Shown: positions 40,890-47,720 of the stretch, one piece after another
How the letters are laid out: every line of letters starts with the position of its first letter
Position numbering within the stretch: position 1 is the first letter of the stretch
NCBI RefSeq assembly: GCF_000739815.1
Contig: NZ_BBJJ01000056.1
Coordinates: forward strand, 1-47,720
Length of the DNA: 47,720 nt
DNA from: Paraburkholderia mimosarum LMG 23256 = NBRC 106338
GTDB taxonomy: Bacteria; Pseudomonadota; Gammaproteobacteria; Burkholderiales; Burkholderiaceae
Direction: 5' to 3'
Notes under the pieces: model-generated
Told to the model about the DNA's origin: nothing
Seen by the model: only the letters and a program-made list of their open reading frames with translations
Databases searched by the model: none
Program-made: the position numbers and the translations under genes

Positions 40890-41909
40890 TCAGGCGCCGG
40901 GCCTGAGCACTACGCGAAAGCGCGCCTTGCCGCTCATCATGCGCTCATAGGCCTCGGCTGCGCGCGAGAGCGGATATTCCTCGATCATCGGCTTCACGCC
41001 TGAGAGCGCGCTGAACGCGAGCGTTTCCTGCGAGTCGGCCGCGGTGCCCGAAGGCCAGCCCTGCACGGAGTGGCGGCCCATGATGAACTGCGTGATCGGC
41101 ACTTCCACGGGCTCCTCCGACACGCCAACCATGATCAGCTTGCCGTTGAGGCCAAGGCCGCCCAGCGCCGCGCTCATGGCCTTGCCGCTCGTGGCCGTGG
41201 CGAGGATCACGCGTGCCCCGCCCAGCGCGAGCAATGCTTCGGCGACGTTCTGCGCGGCGCTGTCGATGTAATGATGCGCGCCGAGCTGCTTCGCGAGCGG
41301 CGCCTTGTCCTGCCCGCGTGCGATGGCCACCGTGACGAAGCCCATCTTCCGCGCGTACTGCACGCCGAGATGGCCGAGGCCGCCAATGCCGAGGATCGCG
41401 ACGACGTCGCCCGCGCGCGCGCCGCTGTGGCGCAGTGCGTTGAACGTGGTGATGCCGGCGCACAGGAGCGGCGCGGCGTCGACATCGGAGAGGTCGCCGG
41501 GCATGCGCGCGAGCGCTTCTTGCGGCGCGACCATGTAGTCGGCGTAGCCGCCGTCGTAGCTGATGCCGGGTATCTGCCCGTTCTTGCAAAGCACGAAATC
41601 GCCGTGCCGGCAGTGCTCGCAATGCCCGCAGTGGCCGCCGTGCCAGCCCACGCCGATGCGCTGCCCGACCTGCCACTCTTCCACGCGCGCGCCGAGCTTT
41701 TCGATGACGCCCGCAATCTCGTGGCCCGGCACGCGCGGAAACTGCAGGCCCGACCACTGGCCTTCCTTCGTGAGCGAATCGCTATGGCAGATCCCGCAGG
41801 CCTGCACCTTGACGAGGACGTGTCCCTCGGGCGGCTCCGGAATATCGCGCTCGACCAGTTCGAGCGGCGCGCCCGGTTCTGCTACCTGCACTGCATGCAT
41901 CTTTGCCAT
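40890..41909 (-). CDS. adhP: zinc-dependent alcohol dehydrogenase
   Basis: A 339-residue medium-chain dehydrogenase of the AdhP type. Catalytic zinc ligands lie in CGICHSD (about residue 38) and GHEIAGVIE (about 62). The structural zinc cysteines are in CGHCEHCRHGDFVLC (about 93-107), and the nucleotide-binding turn is GIGGLGHLGVQYA (about 173). It would oxidise primary alcohols or reduce aldehydes with NAD. The ATG at 41909 follows GGGAGCAGACG. The extended frame to 41993 is not supported. It converges on the SulP gene and has no operon partner in view. Confidence 0.93.
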   Translation of the reverse strand: MAKMHAVQVAEPGAPLELVERDIPEPPEGHVLVKVQACGICHSDSLTKEGQWSGLQFPRVPGHEIAGVIEKLGARVEEWQVGQRIGVGWHGGHCGHCEHCRHGDFVLCKNGQIPGISYDGGYADYMVAPQEALARMPGDLSDVDAAPLLCAGITTFNALRHSGARAGDVVAILGIGGLGHLGVQYARKMGFVTVAIARGQDKAPLAKQLGAHHYIDSAAQNVAEALLALGGARVILATATSGKAMSAALGGLGLNGKLIMVGVSEEPVEVPITQFIMGRHSVQGWPSGTAADSQETLAFSALSGVKPMIEEYPLSRAAEAYERMMSGKARFRVVLRPGA

Positions 41910-42073
41910 CGTCTGCTCCCAGGAGTGAGGTTCCCGCCGGTGTTGCCGTGGCGACGTGCTGCTACCGCGACATTGTAGGACGCCGATGCGCATCGTTCGT
42001 GTTGCGCGGCGCAGGCCCGGGGGCGTTGCGGGAGACGTTTGCTAGCGTTTGGACGTTGTCGATGCCGATCCGC

Positions 42074-43240
42074 TCAGCCTGGCTGCGCGAGGCCGCATGC
42101 GTCGACTTCCGGCGCCGTCACGACCCGGTTGCGTCCCGTCGCCTTTGCCATGTAAAGCGCCGCGTCGGCCCGCGCCAGGACGCCCGCGAGCGTGTCACCG
42201 GGCGTGAGGCCCTCGATCCCGGCGCTAAACGTGCAGCGCACACCTTCGCTGGGCGATCGTTCGATCGCAAGCCGCAGTTCGTTCGTCAACCGCGCAGCTT
42301 CGGCCTTTGACGCGTCGACGAACACGATCGCGAACTCCTCGCCGCCGAGACGCCCGAAAATGTCGCGCGGCCGCAGCCGCGCGGACACGACCGATGTGAC
42401 GTGCGCAAGGATTCGATCGCCGACCGCGTGGCCAAAGCCGTCGTTGACGGCTTTGAACCTGTCGATGTCCAGAATGGCGATCGACAGCGGCTTGCCCTTT
42501 GCCAGCGCTTCGCGTAGCGAGACGTTCGCCGTCGCCATGAACGCACGCCGCATGAGAACGCCCGTCAGCTCGTCGACATTCGCGAGGCGTTCCATCCTCC
42601 GGGCGAGCCGATCGTGCGCGAGCATCACGATGCCGGTCGACATGCACGGCAACGTGACGATCGCCAGCCCGAGAAACAGAACGTTCCAGGGCGACGGTTG
42701 CAGCAATGTCGTGTGCGGCAGGCCGAACGCCACCGCGACGGCTCGCGTGACGTGAAATAGCGCGCCCAGATACGCGGCCGCGGCCACGAACCGGTAGGGA
42801 TAGCGCGCACCGTCACGCGGCGCGTGACGCAGAGCCAGCGTACCCACCGCGATGCGCGCGTAGGCGAGGCAGATGGATACCAGCGTGACCCTCGCATCGA
42901 CGTTCGGCGACACGCACGTGAAGTACACCAGCGCCACGAAGATGGCGACGAACGCGGCCGACTCCTCGTGGCGGGCGGCATCCTTGCCGAAAAACTGACG
43001 CGTGCCCTGCACGAGCAACAGCACCGCCGTGAGCGTGATGAGCGAGACGCCGACCATCACGAACTGTCCCGGCGCCGCGCCGACGATCAACACCCACGAC
43101 GACGCAGCGGCCAACAGCGCGTGGGCCGCGCACCAGCGGCCTATGCCCGGCACCGCGGTCCGAATCAGCGAACCCAGGATGGCGACGCTCATCAGGCAAG
43201 ACACGATCACGATACCTATCAGAGCGAGGGGGCTGAGCAT
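42074..43240 (-). CDS. membrane-bound diguanylate cyclase
   Basis: A 388-residue GGDEF protein. The N-terminal half (about residues 1-210) has six or seven hydrophobic helices of no named sensor class. The C-terminal GGDEF domain starts near 225 (NVDELTGVLMRRAF), has the active-site motif GGEEF near residue 305 and an intact RxxD inhibitory site (RPRD) five residues before it, so c-di-GMP synthesis should be product-inhibited. No EAL domain follows. The start is uncertain: I use ATG at 43240, but ATGs at 43288 and 43297 are in frame and none has a good ribosome site. Confidence 0.9.
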   Translation of the reverse strand: MLSPLALIGIVIVSCLMSVAILGSLIRTAVPGIGRWCAAHALLAAASSWVLIVGAAPGQFVMVGVSLITLTAVLLLVQGTRQFFGKDAARHEESAAFVAIFVALVYFTCVSPNVDARVTLVSICLAYARIAVGTLALRHAPRDGARYPYRFVAAAAYLGALFHVTRAVAVAFGLPHTTLLQPSPWNVLFLGLAIVTLPCMSTGIVMLAHDRLARRMERLANVDELTGVLMRRAFMATANVSLREALAKGKPLSIAILDIDRFKAVNDGFGHAVGDRILAHVTSVVSARLRPRDIFGRLGGEEFAIVFVDASKAEAARLTNELRLAIERSPSEGVRCTFSAGIEGLTPGDTLAGVLARADAALYMAKATGRNRVVTAPEVDACGLAQPG

Positions 43241-43733
43241 GAGATCGGGGTAGAAAAGAAAGACAAAGCAGGATAAACGAGACGGCATTCGACGCATGAA
43301 AGCAAAACGAAATCGAATGAAGTCGCCGATATCGCTGCGGCGGCGAGCGATTATCGTATCGCATGTGCGTGTCGGGAAAATACGCGGAGATCAACGCCGG
43401 TATTGGCATCGCTGGAAAGATGCGCCGCCGGGCACAAATGTTCCGGCCACGCTGCTTCGTCTCGCGGATCATGCGTGCCTCGAAAAGGCGGCAGCAGGTT
43501 CGATACAAAAGTAGCGCTGATCGTGCGGGAGAATCTCGCGGTCCGGCACAAACGCGATGTGACCGCGTTCCTCGCAACGGGCGTTGCGGCGGGGGGCTAC
43601 GCGCTCTGGTAGTCGGGCGGAGAGTCGCAACTAACAGCCAAGTCCGCAGGCGCGCCGCGAGCGCAGCGGCCTGCGGCGCGCGCGCCACGATGAACGAGCG
43701 GGCAGAGCGCCCGGCATCGCCTCGTGGGCTTCG
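43241..43733. other. intergenic region with a strong hairpin
   Basis: No gene is supported. An 8-bp inverted repeat (CCGCAGGC at 43644-43651 with GCCTGCGG at 43669-43676, further pairing inside) lies about 58 bases after the CLC stop on the minus strand. It is followed by ACTTGG rather than Ts, so it is a weak terminator candidate at best. Confidence 0.4.
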
Positions 43734-45536
43734 TTACCCCGCCTTGCGGACCGGCGGGAAGCGGCGCCTGCTGTTGCCCATCGGAATGCGGCGGAAGCGT
43801 TCCCTTTTGTGCTCTTCCTCGAAATGCGAGAGCGACAGCTTGACGAGGTCGCTGCGCGAGACGATGCCCACGAGCCGCCGCGATTCGCTCCCGGCCACCA
43901 CGGGCAGGCGCTCGAGCCCGTGAATCGCGAGACGCGTGGCGATCTGGCGGCAGGTCTCCTCGGGCAGCGCCATATCGGGGGAACGTTGCGCGAGCAACGA
44001 CTCGAGCGGTGTATCGAGTTCCCTCGTCGCGGCGCTTGCACGCACGGCGTCGAGCATCGCGCGATCCACCATGCCGAGCACCGCGCCGTCGCGCACCACC
44101 GGAAAGGCGCGGTGTTGCTGGTTCGCGCCGAAGTAACGCTCCAGCGCCTCGCGCACGGTGACGTTCGCGTCGATGGTGTCGACGTTGCGTGTCATCACTT
44201 CATCGACGTAATGGCGTTCGAGCGGATCGACGCCGTACTCGCGATAGATGTGATAGCCGCGCCGCGCGATCTTCTCGGTCATGATCGAGCGCTTCATGAC
44301 GACCGCCGCGAAGCCGTGCGCGACGAGCGTGGCCGCAAGGAGCGGCAGCAGCGAGTTGGTGTCGTGCGTGAGGCCGAATGCGAACACGATGGCCGTGAGC
44401 GGCGCGCCGAGCGTGGCGCCGAGCGTCGCCGCCATACACACGAGTGGCCAGAGCGTCGGGTCGCTGCCGGGCAACACGTGGGAGAGCACCACGCCGAGCC
44501 CCGCGCCGAGCATGAGCAGCGGCGCGAGCACGCCTCCCGAGGTGCCCGAGCCGAGCGCGACGACCCATATCACGGCTTTCACCACGAGAATCGCAATGGC
44601 GGCCTGCAAGACGATGTGCTGATGGAGCAGGTCGCCGATCACGTCGTAGCCCACGCCGAGCGCACGCGGTTCGATGAATCCGCCGATGCCCACCACGAGC
44701 CCGCCGATGGCGGGCCACCACGACCAGTGCAGCGGCAGACGGCCGAACAGATCCTCGATCTTGTAAAGCGCGGAGGAGAGCCCCGTGGCGAGCGCGCCCG
44801 CAAGCAGCCCGGCAACGAGGCAGGAAAATAGCGCGGTGCCATGCGGCGGCAAGGTCTGCATCGGGAAGAGCGGCGCGGTGCCGAAGAACGCCGAGCGCGC
44901 AAAACCCGCCACGGCGCAAGCGAGCGCCACGGGCAGGAAGCTGCGCGGGCGCCATTCGAACAGCAGCAGTTCGACGGCGAGCAGCACGGCCGCGACCGGC
45001 GTGCCGAACACGGCTGTCATGCCCGCCGCCGCGCCGGCCACGAGCAGCGTCTTGCGCTCCGCCGACGTCACGCGCACGCACTGGGCAAGCAGCGATCCGA
45101 TTGCGCCGCCCGTCATGATGATCGGACCTTCCGCGCCGAACGGGCCGCCGCTGCCGATCACGATGCCCGACGAGAGCGGCTTGAGGATGGCCACCTTCGG
45201 TGACATCCTGCTCTTGCCGAAGAGGATGGCCTCGATGGCTTCGGGAATGCCGTGGCCGCGAATCTTCTCGGAGCCGAAGCGCGCCATCATGCCGACGATC
45301 AGCCCGCCGATCACGGGTACGACGATGACCCAGGGCCCCAGCGTGTTGAGCGCGGGCGAGCGATCGGCGAACGAGAACTGGCCAAAGAAGAACAGGTTCG
45401 TGAACCAGTGGATCAGGCTCAGCAGCACGAACGCCGCGAGCGTGGCCAGTGCGCCGATCACGGCGGCCAGCGCGCTGATGCCGGGCAGGCGTGCGTTCGC
45501 CGAGAAGTCGCGCTTGTGGGAATCGTCGGAATGCAT
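43734..45536 (-). CDS. CLC family chloride channel/antiporter with CBS pair
   Basis: A 600-residue CLC protein. Filter motifs are GSGGPFGAEGP (about residue 128, in place of GSGIP and GREGP) and GTSGGVLAP (about residue 325, GxFxP-like). About ten membrane helices span residues 20-415. Two CBS domains follow (about 440-500 and 515-575), which normally bind adenine nucleotides. The second filter residue change makes the transported anion uncertain; chloride, nitrate and fluoride are all possible in this family. It follows the marR gene after six bases and is co-transcribed with it. Confidence 0.92.
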   Translation of the reverse strand: MHSDDSHKRDFSANARLPGISALAAVIGALATLAAFVLLSLIHWFTNLFFFGQFSFADRSPALNTLGPWVIVVPVIGGLIVGMMARFGSEKIRGHGIPEAIEAILFGKSRMSPKVAILKPLSSGIVIGSGGPFGAEGPIIMTGGAIGSLLAQCVRVTSAERKTLLVAGAAAGMTAVFGTPVAAVLLAVELLLFEWRPRSFLPVALACAVAGFARSAFFGTAPLFPMQTLPPHGTALFSCLVAGLLAGALATGLSSALYKIEDLFGRLPLHWSWWPAIGGLVVGIGGFIEPRALGVGYDVIGDLLHQHIVLQAAIAILVVKAVIWVVALGSGTSGGVLAPLLMLGAGLGVVLSHVLPGSDPTLWPLVCMAATLGATLGAPLTAIVFAFGLTHDTNSLLPLLAATLVAHGFAAVVMKRSIMTEKIARRGYHIYREYGVDPLERHYVDEVMTRNVDTIDANVTVREALERYFGANQQHRAFPVVRDGAVLGMVDRAMLDAVRASAATRELDTPLESLLAQRSPDMALPEETCRQIATRLAIHGLERLPVVAGSESRRLVGIVSRSDLVKLSLSHFEEEHKRERFRRIPMGNSRRRFPPVRKAG

Positions 45537-45542
45537 GGTCTT

Positions 45543-45956
45543 TTATAGATCGATACGCGGAACGGTGAATGCGCCCTCGAGCGACTTCAATTCGGCGCGA
45601 TGCAGTGCGGCGAGGCGCGCGAGCAGTTTCTCGCCGGCGGGGAGCAGATGCACTTCCACCTGGCGGCGGTCGCGTTCGCTCACGCGGCGCTCGACGAGCT
45701 CGATCGCCTCGCAGCGCGTGACGAGTGCGACCACGCCGTGATGCTGCGCCTGCAGGCGTTCGGCCAGCTCGCCAATGGTCGCCCACGAGCGGCCTGGATA
45801 GCCCTTGACGTGCAGCAGCAGCAGGTATTGCAGCGGCGTGATGCCTTCGGCCTGCGCGGCCTGCTCCGAGAAGCGCTCGAAGCGCCGCATCTGATAGCGA
45901 AACTCGGAGAGCTGTTCGAAGTCGGACTTCTCGAGGTCGCGCGCACTTTTTTTCAT
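45543..45956 (-). CDS. MarR family transcriptional regulator
   Basis: A 137-residue winged-helix dimeric regulator of the MarR family. The recognition part is WATIGELAERLQAQHHGVVALVTRCEAIELVERRVSERDRRQVEVHLLP, seen as separate helix and wing segments at about residues 58-105. It starts the marR-clc operon. A 17-base palindrome 32 bases upstream of its ATG is the likely autoregulatory operator, and a copy lies upstream of the HPP-CBS gene. The ligand is unknown. Confidence 0.92.
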   Translation of the reverse strand: MKKSARDLEKSDFEQLSEFRYQMRRFERFSEQAAQAEGITPLQYLLLLHVKGYPGRSWATIGELAERLQAQHHGVVALVTRCEAIELVERRVSERDRRQVEVHLLPAGEKLLARLAALHRAELKSLEGAFTVPRIDL

Positions 45957-45987
45957 CGGGAGTCCATAAACGTTTGAACCTCCTAAT

Positions 45988-46004
45988 ATATCACGACATG
46001 ATAT
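45988..46004. promoter_or_regulatory. MarR operator candidate upstream of marR-clc
   Basis: Palindrome ATATCACGACATGATAT with six-base arms ATATCA/TGATAT and a five-base centre. It stands in AT-rich DNA, where the core promoter is expected. It agrees with the site upstream of the HPP-CBS gene at every position if purines are treated as equal. Confidence 0.7.
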
Positions 46005-46038
46005 TTGTCCCCGAAAAAACGCGTCATAGCAGGCTCGC

Positions 46039-46066
46039 GGCCGGGTGCGCGCGTGCGCATCCGGCC
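46039..46066 (-). terminator. hairpin after the HPP-CBS gene
   Basis: A 12-bp stem with one G-U pair (GGCCGGGTGCGC/GCGCATCCGGCC) and a four-base loop begins ten bases after the HPP-CBS stop. On the minus strand a run of six Ts follows about 18 bases later, too far for a textbook intrinsic terminator. Confidence 0.45.
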
Positions 46067-46075
46067 GTGAAGCCG

Positions 46076-47233
46076 TCAGGCGGGCGCTTGCTGCGGCGTC
46101 TTCGCCTGTTGATAGAGTCCCGAGATCAAGTCGGCCTGCGTGATGATGCCGGCGAGCCGGCGCTCGCTGTCGACCACCGGCACGTGATGGTGCCCGCGAC
46201 CCGCGAAAATGCGCACCAGTTCCACGATTGGCGTCGTGCTCGCGACGGTCAACACGTGGGTGGTCATCAGCGTGGCGACGTGCTCACCTGCCTCGGCGTG
46301 CGGCCGGAACGCACGTGAGATCGCGTAGAGCATCAGCCGCAGCGGATGGCGCTCGCGCCCGTCGTCGACCAGGTCGGCGCGGGTCACGATCCCTTTCACG
46401 TGACGTTGTGCGTCCACGACGGGCAGCGCTTTGACATCGTGGCGCTTGAGCAGCGAGCGCGCTTCGCCGACGGTCGTCGAGGGCGTGATGCTCACCACGT
46501 TGGCCGACATCACGTCTGCACAGGTCAATTCGCCGAAGCTGCGGGCGTACGCGCGAATCTCGGCGTCGTGCAGGATGGTTTCCAGGTCGTCGGTGTCGAT
46601 GTCGAGCATTTCGTCGCGCTCGCGCAGCACCGCTTCGAGGTCGCCGCGCGTAAAACCGGCTTGCGCGGGCGCGGGCCCGGGCGCCCTTGGACGGCGGGCG
46701 GCGTGGGGATAGCGATGCCCCGTGGCGGCGTGATAGACGAGCGCGCCGCCAAGCAGCAGGAACGACTGCAGCGCCACGGGCACGAACACGAATTCATAGC
46801 CGAGCGCATGGACGGCGGGGCCGCCCAGCACGGCCGTGAGCGCGACCGCGCCCGAAGGCGGATGCACGCAGCGCAGCGTGAACATCGTGACGATCGCCAC
46901 GGCAATGGCCACGGCGGCGGCCGGCACGGGGTCGTGTATCCACATTGCCGCGGTCACGCCCACCGTGGCGGAAACGAGGTTGCCGCCGATGATCGACCAG
47001 GGTTGCGCGAGCGGGCTGGCGGGCACGCCAAACAGCAGCACGGCGGATGCGCCCATGGGGGCGATCAGGTAGCGCACGGCGGGATCGCCCCCCGTCAAGC
47101 GGTGGGCAAGCGCGCCGGTGAGGGCGATGCCGACCAGCGCGCCGCCGCCCGAGCGCAGGCGCTCGCGCCACGTGACGGTGGCCCTGGAGGGGGAGAAGCG
47201 GGTGAGCCAGCGGAGGACTTTGAAGCGTGACAC
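46076..47233 (-). CDS. HPP family membrane protein with CBS pair
   Basis: A 385-residue protein. The N-terminal HPP domain (about residues 20-170) has four to five membrane helices with the family patterns LIAPMGASAVLLFGVP and CVHPPSGAVALTAVLGG. Two CBS domains follow (about 240-300 and 320-375). HPP proteins in cyanobacteria and chloroplasts transport nitrite, so nitrite or another small anion is a reasonable but unproven substrate here. The start is GTG at 47233 with a weak ribosome site. The palindrome at 47322-47338 suggests control by the neighbouring MarR protein. Confidence 0.88.
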   Translation of the reverse strand: MSRFKVLRWLTRFSPSRATVTWRERLRSGGGALVGIALTGALAHRLTGGDPAVRYLIAPMGASAVLLFGVPASPLAQPWSIIGGNLVSATVGVTAAMWIHDPVPAAAVAIAVAIVTMFTLRCVHPPSGAVALTAVLGGPAVHALGYEFVFVPVALQSFLLLGGALVYHAATGHRYPHAARRPRAPGPAPAQAGFTRGDLEAVLRERDEMLDIDTDDLETILHDAEIRAYARSFGELTCADVMSANVVSITPSTTVGEARSLLKRHDVKALPVVDAQRHVKGIVTRADLVDDGRERHPLRLMLYAISRAFRPHAEAGEHVATLMTTHVLTVASTTPIVELVRIFAGRGHHHVPVVDSERRLAGIITQADLISGLYQQAKTPQQAPA

Positions 47234-47310
47234 GATCGGGAGCGCAGATGAGAACGGAAGCGGGAACGTCCCTTGGCGGGCGTCTCACGGACGGCTCGGC
47301 GCCGCCCGAA

Positions 47311-47350
47311 GAGCCGCGATTATATCGCAACGTGATATATATCGCGGCTC
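47311..47350. promoter_or_regulatory. MarR operator candidate within a larger inverted repeat
   Basis: ATATCGCAACGTGATAT (47322-47338) matches the marR-clc operator. It is embedded in a longer inverted repeat: GAGCCGCGAT (47311-47320) and ATCGCGGCTC (47341-47350). The site lies 89 bases upstream of the HPP-CBS start. Confidence 0.65.
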
Positions 47351-47452
47351 TTCATCGCGGCGAAGTACGTTGAGCACGCCGTCTGGGGCGCGATATTCGG
47401 GGACGCTGCGCTGGCCGTCGACGGGGCGACGGCGCACGGGTACGGGATGGCA

Positions 47453-47511
47453 GCGTCGCCGCAGCGGTCGGCGACGCTTGTCAACGCTGGCCAGTCGATA
47501 TTGGCCAGCGT
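47453..47511. repeat. two tandem perfect inverted repeats
   Basis: The first (47453-47477) is GCGTCGCCG, seven-base loop, CGGCGACGC. The second (47484-47511) is ACGCTGGCCA, eight-base loop, TGGCCAGCGT. They lie just beyond the stop of the partial minus-strand gene at the window end and may end its transcript, though no T-run follows. Confidence 0.5.
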
Positions 47512-47520
47512 CAACCCGCG

Positions 47521-47720
47521 CTAACCAGCATGAGGGGGCTGCCCCGCGAAACGCGGCGAAGGGGCCGCGTTGGGATGGCTATCGGGGTGGTGGTGATGGC
47601 CGGCATTCGCATTGGCGTTTGCGTTCGCGTCTGCCTTGCGGCCCGGCGCGGGCGGCGGGCGGTGCTGCGCGGTGTGTGCCGGCGGGCGCCCGCCCGGCGG
47701 CGGGCGGGAGCCATGCGGCT
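47521..47720 (-). CDS. partial C-terminus of a low-complexity protein
   Basis: An open minus-strand frame runs in from the window edge to TAG at 47521. The visible 65 residues are low-complexity: proline/arginine-rich (RPPPGGRPP), then an Asn-Ala alternation (ANANANANA), a four-His run and a proline-rich end. This looks like the disordered tail of an envelope or secreted protein rather than a chance frame, but other frames are also open through this GC-rich DNA. The gene body lies outside the window. Confidence 0.4.
   Translation of the reverse strand, partial: PHGSRPPPGGRPPAHTAQHRPPPAPGRKADANANANANAGHHHHPDSHPNAAPSPRFAGQPPHAG

Overview
The window looks like chromosomal DNA of a beta-proteobacterium of the Burkholderiaceae, most like Paraburkholderia or Caballeronia. 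The evidence is high GC, strong GC3 bias, many ATGA/GTGA gene overlaps, a monomeric isocitrate dehydrogenase, and a NasST-controlled nitrate assimilation cluster with a nitrate reductase-flavoreductase fusion. I see no rRNA, tRNA, CRISPR array, phage or insertion sequence.

Layout. 1-1.0 kb: a LysR regulator. 1.36-8.1 kb (minus): a seven-gene envelope/efflux operon with an AI-2E family permease, outer-membrane factor lipoprotein, HlyD adaptor, DUF2955 inner-membrane protein, two-TM K+ channel, beta-barrel protein and small lipoprotein. 8.5-8.9 kb: a small secreted cysteine-rich protein. 9.0-20.3 kb: nitrate assimilation, with a soluble PilJ/MCP-like protein, an MFS nitrate transporter, siroheme methyltransferase (minus), NirB, NirD and the NasA-flavoreductase fusion. 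20.3-29.3 kb: a CynR-like LysR regulator, phosphoesterase, small membrane proteins, ilvD, icd and an alpha/beta hydrolase. 29.7-34.8 kb: two small coupled genes behind a sigma-54 promoter, then a racemase, a DUF917 protein and a sigma-54 activator. 35.7-38.7 kb: a sulfonate/nitrate-type binding protein and the NasS-NasT sensor pair. 39-43.2 kb: SulP transporter, zinc alcohol dehydrogenase, diguanylate cyclase. 43.7-47.2 kb: CLC channel, MarR regulator and HPP-CBS protein. A partial low-complexity C-terminus ends the window.

The most notable signal is regulatory. Three transcription units (PilJ-like gene + narK; cobA; nirB-nirD-nasA) share the same 5' architecture: a candidate sigma-54 promoter, then close to the predicted start a hairpin with a six-base loop carrying A at position 1 and G at position 4 (the loop rule for ANTAR-protein target RNAs), then a terminator hairpin with a T-run. 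The 5' arms of the three terminators sit in a shared 15-base element, GGRCAAYGGCGTCCC. NasT, the ANTAR antiterminator, and NasS, its cytoplasmic nitrate sensor, lie 25 kb away behind their own sigma-54-like promoter. GCAC-N7-GTGC dyads typical of NtrC lie between the divergent cobA and nirB units and upstream of nasT. The inferred logic is that NtrC/sigma-54 starts transcription under nitrogen limitation, while NasS/NasT lets it through only when nitrate or nitrite is present.

Two further regulatory units are visible. One is a near-perfect sigma-54 promoter with two upstream dyads (GGACGANNNCGTCC) in front of a 54-codon gene coupled to a 104-codon gene, close to the sigma-54 activator. The other is a 17-base palindrome (ATATCRCRACRTGATAT) found only upstream of the marR-clc operon and the HPP-CBS gene. 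Product names rest on recognising family motifs by eye; promoter starts and RNA folds were worked out by hand and not computed.
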